Source: Myxococcales bacterium UBA1238
Lineage (GTDB): Bacteria; Myxococcota_A; Bradymonadia; UBA7976; UBA1532
Reading direction: 5' to 3'
DNA: 34,333 nt
NCBI GenBank assembly: GCA_002309015.1
Contig: DBWM01000053.1
Coordinates: 1-34,333, forward strand
Shown: one piece after another, positions 7,709 to 15,194 of the stretch
Layout: every line of letters starts with the position of its first letter
Position numbering within the stretch: position 1 is the first letter of the stretch
Notes under the pieces: model-generated
Databases searched by the model: none
What the model was told of the DNA's origin: nothing
The model's input: the letters and a program-made list of their open reading frames with translations, nothing else
Program-made: the position numbers and the translations under genes

Positions 7709-8563
7709 ATGGAAGTCAAACAGGTCAGCGGCTTTTTAGGGGAGATCGCCAAGCTCATGCACCGCCGTCATCTGGCGTTTATGGAGCGTACCGTAGAGCG
7801 CTCAAAGCAACATCTGAGCCTCAGCGGGGGGACCGGATGTCCCGAAAACCTTCGGGCACGCGCGGTGATCTTTACCCAGGCCTTCAACCGCGAGAATGAA
7901 GCCTTCAAGGCGCAGCGCGGAAGCGACTTTACCGCTCAGTTAAAGGATGCGGATCTCTCCAGAGACAACACATTGAGCGGTGTTCGCGGCATGCTCGACG
8001 CGCTCTCCAAAATCGGCAGCGATGATCAAAAGATCGCCGCCCCGAAGATTCAGCGCATCTTCGATCTTTACAAGGTCAAGTCCGCAGACTCTTACGAGGA
8101 TCAGGGCATCAAGCTGTCTCAGGTCTGCAGCGACATCGAAGCGCGCGACGACTTGCGGGACGCCCTCCAGACCTGTGGATTGACCAATCAGATGGCGCTT
8201 CTTAAGGCCCAGAACGAGGAATGCCGCCGTTTGGTCAATGCGCGCAATGCCGAACGCTCGCAAATCGACAATCAGGCGATGAATAAGGCCCGAAAAGAGA
8301 CCGACGCGGCCTATGCAGACTTCGTCCTGCTGCTCAATGCCTACGCGATCACCACCTGGGCCGATGGGCGCTCCCCCTACGACGAGCTGATCGACGTTCT
8401 GAACGCCGACATCGATTACTACAAGAACTGGGTGCTCCGTAAGAGCGGCTCCTCCGACGAAGACGAAGGCGAGGATCAGGATAAGGAAGATGCGGCGGAT
8501 CCGGAGATCAGCCCGGATGCCGATGACGCCCTCTCCACCCTCGATAAGCCCGCAGAAGCGTAA
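7709..8563 (+). CDS. DUF6261-like helical protein behind hairpin array A
   Basis: 284 aa, no signal peptide or membrane segment, predicted as a long helical bundle. The pattern matches the DUF6261 family known mainly from Bacteroidota: a 'DADLSRDNTLSGVRGMLDAL' segment near residue 85, 'APKIQRIFDLY...SYEDQGIKLSQVCSDI' in the middle, and a final AYADFVLLLNAYAIT...YDELIDVLNADIDYYKNWV segment. An acidic, low-complexity tail rich in Asp and Glu follows. The ATG at 7709 has AAAGGG 8 nt upstream and starts 38 nt after the last hairpin. Function unknown. A second relative starts at 11773 and is also preceded by six hairpins. It converges on the gene ending at 8573 with 9 nt between. Family assignment is from memory of the pattern. 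Confidence 0.75.
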   Translation: MEVKQVSGFLGEIAKLMHRRHLAFMERTVERSKQHLSLSGGTGCPENLRARAVIFTQAFNRENEAFKAQRGSDFTAQLKDADLSRDNTLSGVRGMLDALSKIGSDDQKIAAPKIQRIFDLYKVKSADSYEDQGIKLSQVCSDIEARDDLRDALQTCGLTNQMALLKAQNEECRRLVNARNAERSQIDNQAMNKARKETDAAYADFVLLLNAYAITTWADGRSPYDELIDVLNADIDYYKNWVLRKSGSSDEDEGEDQDKEDAADPEISPDADDALSTLDKPAEA

Positions 8564-8572
8564 GATCCGCCC

Positions 8573-9664
8573 TCAGAACCGCCCGAAAAGCCCTAACATC
8601 GCCCCGCCCTTTTCTGTGGGCAGCAACCCCACCGAGCAGGAAGGCCTGTCAGGCTCAAAGTCTTTCGTCAAATACCACGTCAGCGCCAGCCCCCCAAGTG
8701 CTCCAACCCCCACATTCGCTGCCAGAAGCCCCAGCGAATGTCCGACCCCGATCTCTGACATCTCATAAAAGCTGATGAGGCCTACGCCAAACCCGAGGAG
8801 ACCTCCCCCCGTCGTGACCCATAACCGGGTCGATGACGGCTCCGTGTAATGCCCCAGATAATAGCCCCCGATCGCGCCCCCAAGGGTGCCCGCGCTCAAA
8901 AGACCCCAATAGAGGTACATCGCATGGTCGTTTTCGATGAAATCAGGATCGGTGATGCGGTAAACTTCGAAGAGAAGGCTCGAAAAAGCGCTCAGGCCGA
9001 AGCCCCAGATGGCGCCCACATGGATGGCGGTGCTCTGGCCCGGTGACAAATCTGCGCTCTTGCCCAAAAAATATCCGGTTGCGCCCCCCAGAGCCAGGCC
9101 CGAAAGCAGAATCCCGCTCCGCTCTGAAACCGTAATGCTGCCGTCTTTTTTGAGAGTATCGATCAGGAGCAACTGAGGGTAGGAAAGCAGCAATCCAACG
9201 CTCGTCCCCATCGAAACAGCACTCGGAAGCCCATAGCGCATCGGTTCGTCCCAGAGATCGAGATAAGCCACGAGACCGGCACCCGCAAGGCCCCCCACCA
9301 GTTTGGGGAGAATGCCTTCGGCAGCCTGGTTGCTGAAGAGAGAAGTCGCGTAAACCCCCAAATCCGCCCCCGTCAGCGCCGTGCTCACGTAAAACGACAG
9401 GATTTCAAAGGTCTCCCGCTCCTTGCAATGCTGATTCGATGCGGGAGATGTCTCTTCTTCAGGGGAGGCGTCGTCATCGGGTGCAGGGGAGAGCGCTTCG
9501 GGGGCGCCGGCGTCGTCATCGGCAGCGGGCGAGGCTTCTTTGGGGATCCCATTTTCCTGCGGCTGGTTCTTTTGCGCATGCTCCGGCTCGCCGGGGATCC
9601 CGGTGACGTCGGCGAAGCAGATTTGCGCTGAGAAAAATATCAGAAGAGAGCAGATTCTATACAT
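8573..9664 (-). CDS. Exported multi-pass membrane protein with acidic repeat linker, unknown function
   Basis: 363 aa, not recognised. An N-terminal signal peptide (hydrophobic run in the first 18 residues) is followed by a low-complexity linker, about residues 25-80, with two degenerate repeats (AADDDAGAPEALSPAP / DDDASPEEETSPAS). From residue 85 on there are about eight hydrophobic, Gly/Ala-rich segments with small-residue spacing (GGLAGAGLVAYL, GLALGGATGYFLG, GTLGGAIGGYYLG, GVGALGGLALTWYL), the look of an inner-membrane helix bundle or a glycine-zipper protein. The tail ends MLGLFGRF. Similar 'signal peptide + acidic linker + Gly-rich TM' proteins occur in Myxococcota without assigned role. 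No strong Shine-Dalgarno is seen. Confidence 0.75.
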   Translation of the reverse strand: MYRICSLLIFFSAQICFADVTGIPGEPEHAQKNQPQENGIPKEASPAADDDAGAPEALSPAPDDDASPEEETSPASNQHCKERETFEILSFYVSTALTGADLGVYATSLFSNQAAEGILPKLVGGLAGAGLVAYLDLWDEPMRYGLPSAVSMGTSVGLLLSYPQLLLIDTLKKDGSITVSERSGILLSGLALGGATGYFLGKSADLSPGQSTAIHVGAIWGFGLSAFSSLLFEVYRITDPDFIENDHAMYLYWGLLSAGTLGGAIGGYYLGHYTEPSSTRLWVTTGGGLLGFGVGLISFYEMSEIGVGHSLGLLAANVGVGALGGLALTWYLTKDFEPDRPSCSVGLLPTEKGGAMLGLFGRF

Positions 9665-9793
9665 GGTCAGAAGGATGGAGCAGCGCGCGAGGTTTCTCTC
9701 AAAGTCCGGTCGGTATCGCTTCGCTCCGGAAGCAGGCGCAAAAGCGCGAGGGAAGCTTTCTGAATCACGGGCGCGGTTTCCTTTTGGGAGGCT

Positions 9794-11389
9794 TTACTTA
9801 ACCAGTTTCTCGATCTTGCAGCTGTGGGTTTTGTCTTTGGCGTCGTAGCTGATGCCCACGAAGATGAGATCGCCGCTGTAATGCTCGAGGCTTTCGTAAT
9901 ATTTCTTTTCCCTGATCTGATCCAATGCGGAGTCGACGGACTTGTCTTTCTTTAACTCAATGATGACGGCGGGGAGACCTGTGCTTTTGCCGGGGATCGG
10001 GAGCAGGACGACGTCGGCGCGGCCGTTTCCGAGTTCGGGCTCCTTTAAGACGATGAAGCGATCGATCGCATAGAAATAGGCGAGGCAGAGGGCGCTCTGT
10101 AAAGCCATTTCGTTGTCATAATTGTAATTGCTGGCCACAAAGCGATGGGCTTTGTCGAGGGCTGCTGCGACCGCGTCGGCCTTCATCGCGAGGGTGTCTT
10201 CGACCAGTTGCTTCGAGGCCTTGACGATTTTGACGACCTCTTCAAAGCCCGGCGAGACGTCGAGCGCGGTCACCCATTGGCGCAGGATTTCCTGATTGGG
10301 GATCCAGCAGAGGCCATCGTCGTCATCGAGCGCCTCATAGGTCAGATAACCGAGATGGATGAGGCAGGCCAACACATCGTCGCGACGGGAAAAATTCTTG
10401 ATGGTGTTGAGATATCCCAGGATCGTGACAGGGATCTTTTCGCCGGCCATCATGCGGTTGACATCTTCGTGAAGCCCCTCAAAATCCATCCGGATGTAAT
10501 CGGCCAGAACCCCAAAATGCCCCGTCTGAGTCCAGTAACTGGCGATGCGTCGGCGTTCCATCGCTTCGACGACAGACTTCGGATTGTAAATCCGGGTGCC
10601 ATCGATCATGTGATAGCCGTTATAAAAATGGGTCATCTGGTCAAAGTTCATCTGATGGGCATCGCAGAGCGCCCTGACTTCTTCCTTTGTAAAGCCGACG
10701 AACTTTGAAAACTGGGCCGCATCGACCATCGAGTATTCTTTAAAGACATTGAGCTTTGACTGCACGCGGTCGCGGATGATCGGCAAAATGCCGGTTAAAT
10801 AGGCGAGCGAGATGCAGGGGGAGAGCGCTGTATTCTTAAAGAGGCCGTTCAAAAACTTTAAGTATTCCGCAAACTGCTCCCCGCTGACCGCCGGGTCGCG
10901 CACCATGACGTCATATTCGTCCATAATCAGAACGAAGGTTTCGCCTGTCGCCTTGGAGACTCTGGCCATCATTTGCGGGAGCTCGTCGTTCTCCCTGAAG
11001 GAGATTTGAGGGAATTGCTCTGTGAACTCTTCGAGCAGAAGACTGTTGATCTCCGAGACGACGCTGTCACCTCTGAGCGTGCTCAAAATGCCGTTGATAT
11101 CGAGCTGGATGACATTGAACTTGTTTAAATAGGTTTCAAAAGAGGGATCTCCAGAGATCTGGAGCTTTGAAAACAGATCCTTCGATTCGGCGGTCTTTGA
11201 ATAATAGGCCGCGATCATGTTGCCGGCCATCGTCTTTCCAAAACGTCGCGCGCGGGAGATGCAGACGAACTTTTGATCGGAGTTGACGAGTTGGTTGAGC
11301 TCCGCGAGGATCATCGATTTGTCGACGTAATAGCGGTTGTTCAAGTTTTGCCGCATGTTCGCGGTGCTTGGATTCAGATAAAAGCCCAT
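9794..11389 (-). CDS. AAA-ATPase-like / PD-(D/E)XK nuclease-domain protein (DUF1703 type)
   Basis: 531 aa. The N-terminal half is the AAA-ATPase_like domain: 'YYVDKSMILAEL', a P-loop variant SRARRFGKT (residues 45-53) and Walker B FVLIMDEYD near 155. The C-terminal half has a PD-(D/E)XK fold (PDDEXK_9, formerly DUF1703): GRADVVLLP near 456-464 and ELKKDKS near 478, i.e. the D...ExK nuclease pattern, then the usual ALDQIREKKY. These proteins occur as numerous dispersed copies in anaerobic bacteria; a role in mobile-element conflict is suspected but unproven. The start at 11389 has GGAGA 8 nt upstream. The frame stays open to 11587, but only through the hairpin array, so the longer version is rejected. 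The gene diverges from the DUF6261-like gene at 11773. Confidence 0.85.
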   Translation of the reverse strand: MGFYLNPSTANMRQNLNNRYYVDKSMILAELNQLVNSDQKFVCISRARRFGKTMAGNMIAAYYSKTAESKDLFSKLQISGDPSFETYLNKFNVIQLDINGILSTLRGDSVVSEINSLLLEEFTEQFPQISFRENDELPQMMARVSKATGETFVLIMDEYDVMVRDPAVSGEQFAEYLKFLNGLFKNTALSPCISLAYLTGILPIIRDRVQSKLNVFKEYSMVDAAQFSKFVGFTKEEVRALCDAHQMNFDQMTHFYNGYHMIDGTRIYNPKSVVEAMERRRIASYWTQTGHFGVLADYIRMDFEGLHEDVNRMMAGEKIPVTILGYLNTIKNFSRRDDVLACLIHLGYLTYEALDDDDGLCWIPNQEILRQWVTALDVSPGFEEVVKIVKASKQLVEDTLAMKADAVAAALDKAHRFVASNYNYDNEMALQSALCLAYFYAIDRFIVLKEPELGNGRADVVLLPIPGKSTGLPAVIIELKKDKSVDSALDQIREKKYYESLEHYSGDLIFVGISYDAKDKTHSCKIEKLVK

Positions 11390-11440
11390 CTTGCGGTCTC
11401 CAGAGGTTGCGCTTTTAGCGATTTTTAAGAGCAGTCGGGC

Positions 11441-11459
11441 GAAAAATCGAGGGAAATGT
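11441..11459 (+). promoter_or_regulatory. Conserved left flank of hairpin array B
   Basis: The 19-mer GAAAAATCGAGGGAAATGT recurs with one mismatch at 17767-17785, in both cases just before the first hairpin. A second conserved stretch lies on the other side (11718-11745, starting TTTGCGA and ending CGGGTATCA) and recurs at 17821-17846. These flanks delimit the cassette and probably contain promoter or protein-binding elements for the gene at 11773. Their exact role is not determined. Confidence 0.6.
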
Positions 11460-11488
11460 ACGGAAGGGATGGGGGAAAAATGGCATTT

Positions 11489-11710
11489 TTGCGGACCGCT
11501 GCAAAAGGAAGCCTCACCCGTTTTGGGTAATTGCAGCCGGTTGCAAAAGGAAGCTCCACCCATTTGGGATCTTGCAGCCGGTTGCAAAAGGAAGCTCTAC
11601 CCATTTTTGGTAATTGCAGCCGGTTGCAAAAGGAAGCTCCACCTATTTTGGGAAACGCTCCGCTGAGCCCGGGGGAGGTCCTGCCCATTTTGGGTCGGGC
11701 TCCGCTGAGC
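11489..11710. repeat. Hairpin array B: six hairpins, 41-42 bp period, two sequence types
   Basis: Four hairpins of TTGCAGCCGGTTGCAA type (the first is TTGCGGACCGCTGCAA) start at 11489, 11531, 11572 and 11614. Two of GCTCCGCTGAGC type follow at 11657 and 11699. Steps are 42, 41, 42, 43 (registering 42 if aligned by the flanking base) and 42. Spacers share an AAGGAAGCTCCACCCATTTTGGG-like core, itself able to pair CCCA with TGGG. In the first four, G-U pairs complete the stem in RNA. Number of units, period and position ahead of a DUF6261-like gene are the same as in the array at 7444-7670, but the hairpin sequences are unrelated. The array lies between divergent genes (11389 and 11773). Confidence 0.9.
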
Positions 11711-11772
11711 ATTTTTCTTTGCGATCCCTCAAAAATCGGGTATCAAAACAGCAGTTTTTTATGGAGACAGCG

Positions 11773-12489
11773 ATGAAAAAGCTCAGAAAAGACATTCGCG
11801 TGACCCAGGCGAGCACGGTTTCTGACATGCTTGTGACCCTTTATAAGGAAGCGGTCGCGCAGGATCCCGAGGGGATCCTCGCCAAAGATCTGAATCTTGC
11901 GGCGATGATGGAGAAGCTGAAGGCGCTTTCGGCGGAGATCACGACGGCGATCAGGCGCGACAAGGTTTCGCGCAGTCTGGAGGAGGCCGACGCGGCGCGC
12001 GACAAGCTTTTGAGCCGGATTTTTACGGTGCTGGCGGGTTATGCGGCGATGCCCTTTGAGGAAAAGCAGGCTTCAGCCGAGCGGCTTTTGGCGGTGACCT
12101 CAAAATACAAGGGGATCGCGGGCGAAAATTACGGCAACGAGAGCGCGCTCATCGAGTCGATGCTGGAAGATTTGGGAGCCGAGGCCCTCGCAGCGGACAT
12201 CGCAGCCCTCGACGGCGTAGGCCAGCTGATCGCAGAGCTCCGAAAAGCGCAGGATCACTTTAAGAAAGAGAGCGTAAACGCCAATCTGCTCACCACGAAC
12301 AAGGCCGATTCGGCGTTCAGGATCAAGAAGCCGCTCCTCGCCGCGGTCAACGAAGAGATCGTGCCTTACCTGACGGGCCTTGCAAAAGCCGAAGCCTACA
12401 AGGCGTTCGCGGCGCAATGTGAGATTGAGATCAATAAAGCGAACGCGATCGTGACGCGAAAGAAGCCCGGGGAGGGGGATGAGGATTAA
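11773..12489 (+). CDS. DUF6261-like helical protein behind hairpin array B
   Basis: 238 aa, soluble, predicted all-helical, no signal peptide. The resemblance to DUF6261 is clearer than for the protein at 7709: EEADAARDKLLSRIFTVLAGYAAMP, then QASAERLLAVTSKY, GENYGNESALIESMLEDL, and a final EEIVPYLTGLA...YKAFAAQCEIEINKANAIV segment. The ATG at 11773 has GGAGA 5 nt upstream; an in-frame ATG 4 codons earlier lacks a good site. It starts 62 nt after the last hairpin and is separated by 2 nt from the convergent Cys-rich gene. Function unknown. The shared promoter region with the AAA/PD-(D/E)XK gene suggests, but does not prove, a common module. Confidence 0.75.
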   Translation: MKKLRKDIRVTQASTVSDMLVTLYKEAVAQDPEGILAKDLNLAAMMEKLKALSAEITTAIRRDKVSRSLEEADAARDKLLSRIFTVLAGYAAMPFEEKQASAERLLAVTSKYKGIAGENYGNESALIESMLEDLGAEALAADIAALDGVGQLIAELRKAQDHFKKESVNANLLTTNKADSAFRIKKPLLAAVNEEIVPYLTGLAKAEAYKAFAAQCEIEINKANAIVTRKKPGEGDED

Positions 12490-12491
12490 CC

Positions 12492-15098
12492 TCACCGGAC
12501 GCGATCGATTTTTACTTCCTTGAGATCGGATCGCGCTTCGGGCAGGAGGGGGTGGCGGCCGCATTGGCCGGGGATCAGGCAGATTTGCCAGCGATCGCAG
12601 GTTTGATCGCCGCATTTGCAGCCTTCGTCGCGGTTGCAGTACCAGCCGCCCACATTCAGCTCGCCTTCATAACAGCCGTAGCCTTCGCGCCCGACGAGCG
12701 CCGCCGGAAGGACATGGTCGTCGCATCGGCCATCAAACGGGTTTGGTTTCGGCAGGTTGGGGTTGGGTTTTTCGCAGGTCTCCAGGCCTTCTTTGTTGCG
12801 CTCGCAAAGCATGCCGGGCTCGCAGGTTTCTTCGCCGCATTTGCAGCCTTCAAAATTCAGGCAGAGATGGCCCGCAAGTTCGTAAGCCTCCGATTGCTCT
12901 GATTCGCTGCAAAGCTTTGAGGCTTTAAAGGCGCAGCCGTAGTCTTTTCCGGGTGAAGGCATCCCCGTCCCGCAGGTTTCATAGAAGGCCCTGTCTTCGG
13001 GGTTGCTCTGCCATAAGAGATGGCCGTCGCGAACGATGAGTTCGCCTTCATAGCTGTAGGGCGCGTCGGTGATCGCTTCGTGGCGGTCGGCGTCGGTGCA
13101 GACATCGTTTTTGGGGATCTGTTCTTCGCCGCATTTGCAGCTGCATTCGCCCTTGCCCTTGCAGGCGCAATGCTGCTCGCCGGAGAGGCATCGGTAGCCT
13201 TCCCTCAGGGGTTTTTGACCGCAGATGCAGCCAGGGGTGGTCGAACCGGGGCCGCAGAGGACGCCCTCTTGGGTGCAGAGGTCTCCGCGCTGGATTGTCT
13301 TTTTGCCGCAAAGGCAGCGATCGGACGCGCAAATGGGGTTGCCCTCAAAGCAGCCGTAGTTTTTTTCGAGCTTTTGATCGCCGCAAAGGCAGCCCGGCCG
13401 GGGATTCTGGCTGCTGCATTGCGCTCTCTCATCGATGCAGAGATCGCCTTTGGGGATGCGCCCGGATCCGCAGGGGCAGCCTTGGGGATCCGCGCAGATC
13501 TGTTCGATCACGTTTTGGGCGAGTTCGCAGGGCGCCTGAGAGGCGGGCGGGTACTTGCTGTAAGCTTCGTAAGGCCAATGGCATGAGCGATAGGCTTTGT
13601 AGCTGTACAGTTCGCCGGAGCGATCCTGATCGAAGACGTGATGCTGCTCGATGCAAAGATACTGCGCCTTCAGGGGAACGCCGCCGCAATCGCATCCGGG
13701 GGTGGAGCAGAGGACGAACGGATCGGGCGTCCGGTCATCGCCGTCGCGGAGGTAATAATTTTGCTTCTCTGCGAGATCGTGGCTGCTCAAATATGCTTCG
13801 CGCCAGAGGGCCTTGCCTTTTTTGACGCATGCCATCTGAACCGAGTCGTCATTGGCAACGACTTTGCGGCAGACCGCGCCTTTGGGGCAGGCTTGGGATC
13901 CGCAGTCGCAGCCCTGTGGGCGAGGGCAGGTAAACGCTTCTTCCAGAGATTCGCTCGAATTCTTTCGATAGAAGCAATACATCTCCTTTTTACAGATCTC
14001 GCCTTTGGCGCAGGTTTGCTCGCCGCAGTTGCAGCCTTTTTTGGATTCACATTGATAGTCGTTGTTGTTGTTGCTGACATAAACGACGCAGAAGTTGTTT
14101 TTGCAGGATTGCCCCTGGGCGCAGGTCTGGGATCCGCATTTGCAGCCCTCAGGGACCATGCAGACATCCGGTGTGTTGCGGTATGGCCTCCTGGCGAAAG
14201 TTCTGCCTGGGCGGCCTTTAGGGGATGCGCTGCGTTCGGCGTCCTCGGAGTCTGAATCCGCTTCTTCCTCTGTTTCCTCTTCCTCCTCCATGCGCGTGGC
14301 GAGATGTTCGAGATCTTCGCAGGAAGATTCCCCGCTCAGATACATGCAGTAATGGCCCTCTTCACATTTTTCTTTGCCGCATTGGCAGCCCTCTCCCTCT
14401 TCACATTTGAGGTAGAACTGAGCGTACGGCGTATAGAAACTTTGGTTCTGAAAGCGATCGGCCCTTTCTTCGTGGTTGCCTTCAAAGTTGAGGAAGAGGT
14501 CCGCATGGCAGACAAAATCCTTAAATTGCGCGTAGGGCAAATCGAACGCGTTTCCGTCTTCGTCCGTCTCGCTGCCGCAGATGCATTGACCCTTGTGACA
14601 AAATGCGCCGCAGGTTTCGCGATTGCAGGGGCCGCTCAGCGCATCGAGCGCATCATAAATCTCGCCTTCATAACAGATGGCGTCCTGCGCAATCTTTTCA
14701 GTCCCGCAAAGGCAGCCCTCTTTTCGATCGCAATGCCAGCGTTCGCCGAATCCGAGCTGGGCATCGGGAGAGAGCCTGTAGCCTTCGCCTTTGGGCAGGG
14801 GAAAGGTGGAGTTCAGCCGCGTCCCCAACCCGGCCCGGTTGCCGCGCACCGTGCAGCCATCGGGATGCGTGCACCAGTAACCCGAGACGGGTACGCATTC
14901 CCATTGTTGTTTTTCTTCATCCGTCAGCAGCGCATCGTCGCAGAGCTTCTCCTCTTCCTCCTCTTTTTCCGTCGGCGCTGCTGGCTTTGAGGTTTCAGGT
15001 TGCCCGGCTTTCGTTGTGTTTGGGTTCGTTTGATCCGGCTCGGTGGAACGGCAGCCCGCGAGGGCGAACAAAGCGGTGAGTAAAAGATGCGATCTCAT
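12492..15098 (-). CDS. Giant Cys-rich lipoprotein, paralogue 1
   Basis: 868 aa. Signal MRSHLLLTALFALAGC has a good lipobox (LAGC, Cys16), followed by a Pro/Thr/Glu-rich linker. The rest consists of about 14 copies of a short module C-x-C-G-x(3-4)-[C or x]-x(2)-G-x(2)-C, for example CQCGKEKCEEGHYC, CKCGSQTCAQGQSC and CICGQKPLREGYRC, separated by variable loops. An acidic, disordered insert (EEEEETEEEADSDSED) lies near residue 280. Outer-membrane surface display with disulfide-stabilised mini-domains is inferred; the module is not one I can assign to a known family, and no catalytic site is visible. The start has GGAGT 7 nt upstream. The gene at 15195-17708 is a clear paralogue, 96 bp upstream on the same strand. 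Confidence 0.85.
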   Translation of the reverse strand: MRSHLLLTALFALAGCRSTEPDQTNPNTTKAGQPETSKPAAPTEKEEEEEKLCDDALLTDEEKQQWECVPVSGYWCTHPDGCTVRGNRAGLGTRLNSTFPLPKGEGYRLSPDAQLGFGERWHCDRKEGCLCGTEKIAQDAICYEGEIYDALDALSGPCNRETCGAFCHKGQCICGSETDEDGNAFDLPYAQFKDFVCHADLFLNFEGNHEERADRFQNQSFYTPYAQFYLKCEEGEGCQCGKEKCEEGHYCMYLSGESSCEDLEHLATRMEEEEETEEEADSDSEDAERSASPKGRPGRTFARRPYRNTPDVCMVPEGCKCGSQTCAQGQSCKNNFCVVYVSNNNNDYQCESKKGCNCGEQTCAKGEICKKEMYCFYRKNSSESLEEAFTCPRPQGCDCGSQACPKGAVCRKVVANDDSVQMACVKKGKALWREAYLSSHDLAEKQNYYLRDGDDRTPDPFVLCSTPGCDCGGVPLKAQYLCIEQHHVFDQDRSGELYSYKAYRSCHWPYEAYSKYPPASQAPCELAQNVIEQICADPQGCPCGSGRIPKGDLCIDERAQCSSQNPRPGCLCGDQKLEKNYGCFEGNPICASDRCLCGKKTIQRGDLCTQEGVLCGPGSTTPGCICGQKPLREGYRCLSGEQHCACKGKGECSCKCGEEQIPKNDVCTDADRHEAITDAPYSYEGELIVRDGHLLWQSNPEDRAFYETCGTGMPSPGKDYGCAFKASKLCSESEQSEAYELAGHLCLNFEGCKCGEETCEPGMLCERNKEGLETCEKPNPNLPKPNPFDGRCDDHVLPAALVGREGYGCYEGELNVGGWYCNRDEGCKCGDQTCDRWQICLIPGQCGRHPLLPEARSDLKEVKIDRVR

Positions 15099-15194
15099 TC
15101 AGGACTCCTCTCAAAAAACGCGGCCTTATACGCGGTGGCGCGCGATTTGTTCAAAGGATTTGCAAATGAAAAGCGGGGAGGCGGCGGGCAGGCG

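Noticed and set aside
9665..9793. Possible further copy of the array B left flank (AAAAGCGCGAGGGAAG near 9740)
   Set aside because: The match is partial, has no GGGAAATGT end and no matching right flank.
11390..11587. Longer N-terminus for the AAA/PD-(D/E)XK protein
   Set aside because: The extension translates the hairpin array; the internal ATG at 11389 has a proper ribosome site and begins the family's usual N-terminus.
7444..11710. TIGR-Tas type guide array
   Set aside because: No Nop-domain Tas protein and no paired-spacer layout; spacers partly repeat each other.
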